Source: Distichodus sexfasciatus
Taxonomy: Eukaryota > Chordata > Actinopteri > Characiformes > Distichodontidae
Length of the DNA: 64,000 bases
Direction: 5' to 3'
Assembly: GCA_032718565.1 (NCBI GenBank)
Contig: JAVGVS010000001.1
Coordinates: forward strand, 5,740,495 to 5,804,494
Each line of letters starts with the position of its first letter. Position 1 is the first letter of the stretch. The position numbers and the translations under genes were made by a program. Positions 12,301 through 21,300 of the stretch are shown one piece after another. The notes under the pieces are model-generated. The model did not search any database and had not been told where the DNA came from. It saw only the letters and a program-made list of their open reading frames with translations.

Positions 12301-15300
12301 CAGAATGAAACAGCAGGTGCATCCCTGAAGTACTGTAAGGCATAGGAGAGACAGAGAGAGTGAAAGAGAGGTACTGACAGACAGACCAAAGACTGGAACA
12401 AGGATAAAGGAATAGAGAAGAACTGAGGGACCAGAAGAAAAACTTGTCTGTACAGCTTTTTGCCTTACAACCCTGGAGCAAGAAAACAATCCATTCAAAA
12501 GAGAATTCATAGATAAAACTGCTCAGCAAAGATCTTTCTGCCAAAGTGCTTTTGGGGGAAACTCATCCCTGATCATTACTCTTAGAAGCAGAAATCCAAC
12601 AATCACACATACACATACGCATACACACACAGACACACACACACACACACCCACACTCTTAGATACACACGTACACATGCGTTATTGCATTATTGACAGA
12701 CAAGACAGCAAATCGGAAACTGAAATGTTTATCTGCTGAGCAGCACTGACTATGTTGTCAAAGTATGTGCTGTCAAAAGCATATACATTTACCACTTTTT
12801 ACTCTTTCTGCACCTTCTACTTAGAGAACTATGAACAGGTTGCAGAGCTCATTTACAGGATATATGGAGTTGAACCACACAAAGCATGATGAATTAATTA
12901 CTAAAATGTACGGTGTGTCTAATAAAAGATGGGGCAGCTTTGTGAAAACTCAACTGAACTGAAGTATTGCAGCCCAGCATAAAAACTGACTGATCCAGTC
13001 ATTTGTATTTTTTCACTGTATTTAGTATCTAATCCAAGGACAGCGAGCCGCATGCTGTGAGTAAACACAAGCACCCAGGGGACATTATTTAATGCTGAAG
13101 AGAATGTGCACAAGCAGAGATCTGTTTCCAGCCCCACGGAGCTCCAGATGAGACTGCTAGAGTAGCTAGTAGTGTTTGTTCTACAAACTGGCTGATTTAG
13201 CCGGTACATTTAGTCTCTGGAACACTCTGGACTCTCAATCACATCTAAAGAACAGATCACACTATTAAAACCCTGCTTGCTTTAACTTCTATAACAAGGA
13301 AAAATCATTGTATTCTGAGTTTCTCAAGCTTTTTTGCACTCTATAACAGAAACTTTGAGATAGAAAAAAGGCAGCTGCCATTTACTTGTAAAATAACAAA
13401 AATAGATTTAAAAACTTTTAAAAGCTTTTAAAACTTAGAAGCACAAATATTGTGCATTTCAAAAAATATTATATAATGTGTAAAGGGTCATTTGGTTTTA
13501 TTATCCAGTTCAAAAAGGTAAACCTTCGTACATGTTGTTTTCATTAAACATAAAACATTCATTAAACATTTTGGTGTTAATGTTGCTGATTATGATTAAT
13601 AGTTCATGAAAACCAAAAATCCAGTATTATAATTTTTTTCTTATTTGACTTTTCATATGATCTTTTCATCATATTGCAATTTTTGGAGATGAACTAGGAT
13701 GACACTAATACCATGTATAACAAGGAATTAAACTCAAAAATAAATAAACTAAATAAAAAAGTATTTGTATTGCGACTAAATAACAGTATATAAAAGAAAC
13801 CGGTGCAGGTACTATGGTGGTGGTTATATACAGGTGGTTATATATTATAGTCAGTGTTGGGGAGTAACGGAATACATGTACCGGCGTTACGTATTTAGAA
13901 TACAAAATATGAGTAACTGTATTTCGTTACAATTACCGTTTAAATAGGTGGTAATTAGAATACAGTTACTTTGTTGAAATAAATGGATTACACAGCGGTC
14001 TTTTCCTGTTTCATATGTTAGGCTATCCCCTCTCCATCCCCTCTCTAATTTTGGTAATTCCACGCATTGCCGCGAGAAGCACCCCAATACTGGATTTTTG
14101 GTTTTCATGAACTATTAATCATAATCATCAACATTAACACAAAAATGTTTAATGAATGTTTTATGTTTAATGAAAACAACATGTACGAAGGTTTACCTTT
14201 TTGAACTGGATAATAAAACCAAATGACCCTTTACACATTATATAATATTTTTTGAAATGCACAATATTTGTGCTTTTAAGTTTTAAAAGCTTTTAAAAGT
14301 TTTTTAATCTATTTTTGTTATTTTACAAGTAAATGGCAGCTGCCTTTTTTCTATCTCAAAGTTTCTGTTCTGTTGAATGTAACAGCATCATATGCAGAGT
14401 TAGAAGGGGGTGCATTTCCTGGCAGGGGGCTCTGCCATAAAAAGCACCCCCCTGTAACTTATTTTCTAGGTGTTCAGTCCAAACAAATTTTGGATGTTTT
14501 TCTTGTCAGACCATGATGTGTAACTGGTGCAAGTATTATGAATGTAACAGCATCATATGCAGAGTTAGAAGGGGGTGCATCTCCTGGCAGGTGATCTGTT
14601 GCAAAAACCTCCCTTTAAATTTGTTTGAAGTGGTTTAGTGCTGAGATATTATTTTAGGTTATCATATTTTAGATTTTAGATCCAGGCATATTTTTATTTC
14701 TCCAAGTGACTTTAGTGAGCAAAGGGTTTTATTAGTGAGTGTTGTTCATAATAGGCCTCTCTAGATTCAGTTAAATGTTTTCTCAAACAGTGACATTTTT
14801 AATGACCCTAAACATGTGAAAGGTGTTGCTTGCTATAACATGTTTATGTATAATGCTAAATGCTACTTCCTACCAGAATAGATACTTGAATTTTAGTCAT
14901 GATTTCAGTAAGTACAGCATGGCCTTAAACAATAATCCATTACACTAGCCAGGTAAATGTGTGCAGTTTGCGTGGAATTAAATAGCTAGTGGATTGTGCA
15001 CTTATAATACTGGTAAAATATTTATTTCAAAGCTTTATGAAAAATACGACACATTTCGCCGTTTTTGTTCAGTGTTTTTTTTAATGAAACGTTATTGTTT
15101 ACAAGTTTGTGTAAGGTTTTTTATTTTTAAGAATATGAGTAATTTTGCCCTCATCTCATTGGCGTTAACAGAGTGTAGGAACGAATTGAACGTTAATGTT
15201 TATGGTCAGTAGTTTGTATAAAGTCATCAAATGCACGCGCCCATGTCAGGGGTGCTTCTTGTGGCAGGGGTCCTGATTTCAGCACGACACCTGTCTCCCA

Positions 15301-18300
15301 AACAAACACGCAATAAGAGGCTCTGATGTAAGCGTCCTGTTAATGTTGGTGGCGTCAGTTACACAATGGACCCGGAGCCAGCACAACAGAGCCAGCAGTG
15401 CCTGGGCAGGAATGCATTTCTTACTCGGAAATTTCGTCTTTGCTCCTCTACCTACAGTAAATATATTGTCTATTCAGGGAGATTTGGGCTTAACAGCCAA
15501 TTGGTAGAGAAAAACAAACAAGAATTTGCAGGATGTGACTGCTACATTCATGTAGTTGTAAAAAGCATGACAATATATTAAGTAATCCAATGTATTCAGA
15601 ATACGTTACTCACATTGAGTAACTTAACGGAATACGTTACAAACTACATTTTGGGGCATGTATTCTGTAATCTGTAGTAGAATACATTTTAAAAGTAACC
15701 TTCCCAACACTGATTATAGTATATGTTACATAATACATGCATGCTGTTCTGTTGTACTGTACTAATTGCTTGGCACTTAATCACAACCAAAATCAGTCTG
15801 GCTATACATAAATAAAAAATTTGTTTTAGTTCCAAAAAAGTTTCAAAAAATCTTTTGCAATAAAATTTTACTATACCATGTTCTAAAGACAACATGTGTC
15901 TCATTGCATTTTCTGTTAACAGCACCCAGTTCCCTCACCTTTTCTGCGTCCTGCTCGAACAGGCGGAGCTGAAAGCACTGGTCCAGCTTCAGCTTCCTGA
16001 TGTGCCACATCTGGTGCAGGTGTTGCCGTGTGCTGTGCAGTTTGTCCAGTAGGCTGGCGATCTTGGGCACCACGCTCTGGAAGTCAGCACTCCCGGAGAT
16101 GCAGTTCCTGCCCGAGAAGCCGTCGCTGGAGCGAATGCACTGCAGCAACCTTTGGCCCTCTCTGTCCAGCTCCTCCACTGGAGCCTTCATCACCTTCTTC
16201 TTCAGCTGTGTGTGCTCCTCGATCAGCCGCCGCGAGCCCTCCACGTCCACAGGGAACTCCTTCTTGGCCAGCAGTTCCTGCAGCTCCTCCAGTCGTGAGA
16301 GGAGGTGAACGGCGCTGCCCATGAACTCCTCCAGTGCCACGCGCAGCTCCATCCACTCCTCGTGGTTGTACTCCAGCGAGCCGTCGAAGTCGTCCGTTAG
16401 TTGAGACGGGTCCACCAGTTTGGCCAGACCCTCCACTGATACCATGCTAGTCTGCAAGGGGGAAAAGAATGAGCAGTTAGGAGAATGCTGTGAACAGAAT
16501 AGAAGAGGATTGAATTTCTTTGGACTTGGAATTTGTTTGATGAGAAACAGAGCGAGATGAGACAGAACAAAGTGCTGGTGACGCGTTTACCACAAAATGT
16601 CAGCTGTGCAAGGCTTTTAAATAAGTGACTGTCATCTAATGTCCTGATATCAAATGTAATTTTCACATTAAAATCATTTAATCAGTTAACAGCCAAAAAC
16701 AACACTGCAGACATTCATTAAATTATTGAGGTGAAATTGAAATGAAATTAATTTACTCCAAAATGAATCAGGAAACCCAATGCCTGGGATTTACGATCTT
16801 CAGAAGCTCCAGAAGTCGTGTCTATTAATTATTCACTTCCCAAAACAATGAATGAATTCCTCAGCATTGGCGTGCCAAGAGCCCGTCTACACAAACACAG
16901 CAGTTGACACAAAACACTCAATTAGAACCACAGTGCTCAATTTGGCTGTTCAGTTACCTCAAAGGTGAACTTGGCACTGCCAAAATTGGTCTTCTGTTTC
17001 TGCCAAAAGTTGTCGGGTTTGATGATGAGGGCGATGCAGATCTCAGCTGGGAAAGCTTCCTGCAGTGTCTTCAGCAACGGCTTGATGAGGTCCCACTTAG
17101 AACCACGCATATCAATGATAACTGTAAAACCTCGTTTACACACATCCTCACTGCAAACGAAAGAGGGAGTGTGTAGGGTTAGAGAGAGAGATCAAACTAA
17201 CCTAGTTCAAACTAGATTGACCAAATTAGGTGAAATTATTCCCACAGCACCCAGAAAGAGAGAGAGAGAAACAATCACACAATTTTGCACGATGTGATTT
17301 GCCAAAAATTCACACAGAAAGAAACAGTTACATTTTTTAAATCTTTTACATCTATGGACAGTTTGCTTGTTGTGTTTACACAGAAATAATGTCAAGTAAT
17401 CTCTGTGGCAAAGACCGTCTCACATGGACAAAGTGATCCACTTTTCCTTAGGTTCGGAGGCACTTATCTAGCACAGCTTCTATTTTTACCTTTTGCGTTA
17501 GTAGGAGCGCACAGCGACTGGAAGATAAAAATATGGAAGTAATTGCTTTGCTCCTCTCCCCACTCTCCTGGAATTAATCCTGAGCAAAGGCCTCGGTGCC
17601 ATTGCGAAGTGAAAAACAGCCAAAGAATATAATGAGACTGCACAAAGGCTGTGAGGTCATGAACAAGGCACAATAGGAACCACTTTCATTTCCTGGAGTT
17701 TCCTTCTCTCTGTGGGTCACCAGGCCAAAAACAACAACATCAGGCATCAGTGACGGACCACCGATGAGTGTGAGCGAGTCACATACATTGTAATCTGTTC
17801 TCTTATACATTGAATTCATAAATACAGGTTCATTTATTGGTGCGTATAATGCTGAATCTAATATTAGCAATGTGACATTTTCACATAGATGCTTTGGAGC
17901 CACTACAACCAGCACCAATGTGCAGCTCCACCTGGATGACGCTCAAACAGCCGTTCTGCACCAGTACACACACCACACACTAGTTAGGGCTGTCAGTTAG
18001 ATTCAGGTGGTAATCAGGAGGTCAGGATTGAAAATAACACAGTGGGTAATTTAAACAGGACACTGGGGTTACAGCCTGAGTGTTTTAGAAAGGTAACCAA
18101 AGATCATTTAGCAGTTCAGAGACTCCGGACCTCATTTTTTGTTTCTCCGTCACTGCACTGGAAGTTCGCTCTCCCAAACAACTACAATTTAGACATACTA
18201 TTGACATCTTGATATTTATCACGTTAAAGATTCATTCATTCATTCATTCATTCATTATCAAAAGCGTTTAATCGCTATCGGGGTCGCATGGACTAGAGCC

Positions 18301-21300
18301 TATCCTGGAACTCCAGGCGTGAGGCAGGGATCAACCCTGGGCGGGTGCCAACACTCCGCAGGGCACACATACTCACACAACCACACTCTCAGTCACAACT
18401 TACAGGGCCAGTTTAGAGTCACCAATCAACCTCTAGTGCATGCCTTTGGACTGCACCCATAAAAAACCCACAAGAACACGTAAAGAACATGCAGACTCCA
18501 CATAGAAAGGTCCCATGACCAAACCGGGGATGGAATCCAGGAACTTGCTGTGAGGCGGTCGCGCCACCGTGTCGCCCAGTCATTATGAAAATCAGTATGA
18601 CAGTATATGCAAAAATATTAATCAAAGTTATAAAATCAACCAATAAAACAATAATCAATATATTAATTTAGATAGAATCTTATTAGGTGATGCTATTAGC
18701 AGCATATCTCGCAATGGCGGCCTTTTATGCTTTTTTGATGTTCGAGCCCCTGTTGATGATGTGTGCCCTCTTTTAGATATCATCACAATATCAGCATTCA
18801 CATTCACTTCTTTACTTGTATGCTGCAATAAGTTAGAGGCTTTGCTCAAAAATCTGACAGACTTGCGTTGACCGCTGACTTGTGACTGAGTCGGACATCA
18901 GAGCCGTACGTAAGTCTGATTACACACTACATCACACTACGTTTACTCATGTCTGCTTTTCTTTTTTTTGTATCAAACTTTAACTTGCAAGCATATCAAC
19001 ATCATCCAAAATAAATAAATAACAATCCTGAAAATTATTGGGATTGTTTTATTGCCCAGTCTTAGGTCTGACCAAAACTTGCTTACTTGGATGGATTACT
19101 AAGTCTGGACAACAGTGACCCCGAAATTCACTTAAAGTACACTGCAGAAAACCTCATTTGACTATTTAAATGAAGACATACAACAATCAAGCATGTGGGA
19201 CCTTACCAAAGAATAATCAAATAAATCAAACAAAAGTTGGATGACAAAAACCTATTCAGATCTTGATATTTATTATGTTAGAGATTTTGAGAGTAAGTAA
19301 AAATTTCATTATAAAAGTTTATATGGCTTATATGGTTTATATAGCTTATATTTTTACTATCAATCAGTATGAAACTGTGGAGAAAAATCTTTACCAAAAT
19401 CAACAAAAAACAACAATCAACAAATTCATTTAGACAGAAACTTATTAGGTGATGCAGCAGCATATCTTGGGGCCACGCAGTGTATAATAAAGGTTTTCAG
19501 GAAACTTCATAAAAGTGAGCAAGTGCAACAGAAGTGTGTTGAGAGTCCCAGCTCATGCCCTTGTTGGTGAATAGAGCTCTGCATCATAGCCTGGAGTAAG
19601 GCAAGCTCAATACAATTGATTTTCCCTACACACACCAAACCAACACCAGGCATTGTTACACAATGATCTGTGATGCAACACTTATTGTTTACCGGAAATC
19701 GAAAGAGCATGTGCATGTGTTTGTCCATGTGGGTTCTCTTGAGTAACAGGAACCTCAGTAATTGACAAATATTGTGCATGAATTGAAATTGTAAAACTGT
19801 AATCAATGCTATTGTTATAGCAATATTGGTAACGGTAAATTGTACAAGATACCTACCAGATCCCTCGCTAAAAAGCTACAACATCTATGTGTCTCTGAGT
19901 TTCAGTCAGTTTTATTTTCATATTGGAGAAGTTAACAGTTACATTAAAACCCAGCCCAGTTCGTGGTACAAAATCAGCACAAATCAGCTGCTCATGTGAA
20001 CACCCGTCTCTTTTGTTTTCTCTCTATCCTTCTCTTTCTCTCACCCACACATTATCTCTCCTTCTCCCCCTTCTTGTTAAACATTCATCGAGTTCATCTT
20101 TGTTCAGAGCTCACATCACAGTCTTTGAAGCTGAGTTCACAGACCCTGTGCCAGCACTGATCAATGACTCAGTGATCACAACACTAGCCTCTAGTCACAC
20201 CAGCACTGACACCCTCACACACACACACACCCATTCCTCATCTCTGCCAGACACGCGACTCACATGCACACACGTACACACACACAGGAAAAGCAGGCCG
20301 AAAAAACAGAACAAGGGCATTTTGATCCAAACTAAACACGAGCTGGACTGTTTTACAATATCCATGTTTTCCCAATACAAAATATGGCACTGATCTGAGT
20401 CATGCCTTCATTCAAATATGCCACATTCTGACCTCGATGGTAATCTTTAGCCCATGCAAGCCACACATCAGGGTCAATGAGACATGTGATCTGATATGTA
20501 GAGGGCCTGAAGCCGTAATATAGGCAGAAGGAGAGCAGCTGCCCAACAGTCCCAACTGTAAATCACTGCTGGAGCTGGGCTGTAATGGCACTGCAGGGGT
20601 AACTGAGTGGGCCTGGTTTGGGGAGTTGCAGAGGGATTTCACCGAAAACCATGTGGTCCAATACTTTCCCAGCTCCATTACCAAAACCAAGGCCATTTCC
20701 TTTATTGTCATTTAACAGCTGGCACTGCTAACATATGGTATGTATAAAAACAAGCAGAACACACACATGCTCACACACACAAAAAATCACTCATTGCTTT
20801 TCTGGCAGTATATTATCTATCCATCACCACAATCAGTAACAGACAAGTCATTTTTTGCAGCACAAAAATGAAAAATGATTGTGTGCTCATGCTAATTTAA
20901 GTCTGGGAATATCACTTGCAAATACTACAGCAATTTAGGCACTGAGCAGTGGAATCGTTCTCATTTTAGTGTGAATATAGTGGCTGAGACTAAAACCAAA
21001 ATGCTAGTTCTATCAGTTTAATTTTACAAAATAAGGATTTGTATAGTAACTGTATAGGATCTGTGTAGTGACCACTCACCTGGGCACAGTGGACAGGTAC
21101 GTGACAAGCCTCCTTAGATCCTCCTGTTTTATTCTATCATGGTTACTCCTGGCTGGGAATGTCAGAATTGGTCCTCCTCTTTTATCACGGCCTCCTGGAT
21201 GGAGCAATGCAAAATACAGCGTTCACAAAAGCACGAGATCAAATTATACTATACACATAAAGGCTTTAAGATAAAAATATTTATGTGTATATCATTGCCT

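Larger units (their letters stand above)
13852..15712. mobile_element. hAT-like DNA transposon, 1.86 kb, probably non-autonomous
   Basis: The left end is CAGTGTTGGGGAGTAACGGA and the right end ACCTTCCCAACACTG, imperfect inverted termini. Flanking 8-bp target duplications ATTATAGT (13844-13851 and 15713-15720) are perfect. Eight-base duplications are typical of the hAT superfamily, though a few other superfamilies share that length. The inner ends are rich in GTAAC/GTTAC and GAATAC words. No transposase could be recognised. A 71-codon frame at 15366-15581 (MDPEPAQQSQQ...) could be a relic but matches nothing I know. Confidence 0.85.
10588..15938 (-). other. kalrn intron, 5.35 kb, with inverted repeat and hAT-like element
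   Basis: It lies between the exons at 15939 and 10465. The part from 10588 to 13344 is mostly unique, with a CA run at 12632-12650. The rest holds the 284-bp inverted repeat and the 1861-bp transposon annotated separately. Confidence 0.85.
17151..21079 (-). other. kalrn intron, 3.9 kb
   Basis: It splits the SEC14 domain. It holds a dispersed repeat (17893-18165), a V-SINE-like copy (18231-18578) sitting in one arm of a local direct duplication (18200-18730 against 19255-19480), and CA-rich sequence near 20215. The stretch 19500-21079 otherwise shows nothing recognisable. Confidence 0.85.

Noticed and set aside
16000..16356. Long open frames of 90-102 codons overlapping the spectrin exon in other frames
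   Set aside because: Shadows of the GC-rich kalrn exon at 15939-16451.
19923..20393. 156-codon open frame on the plus strand
   Set aside because: The peptide is low complexity from CA-rich and CT-rich DNA, with no family match.
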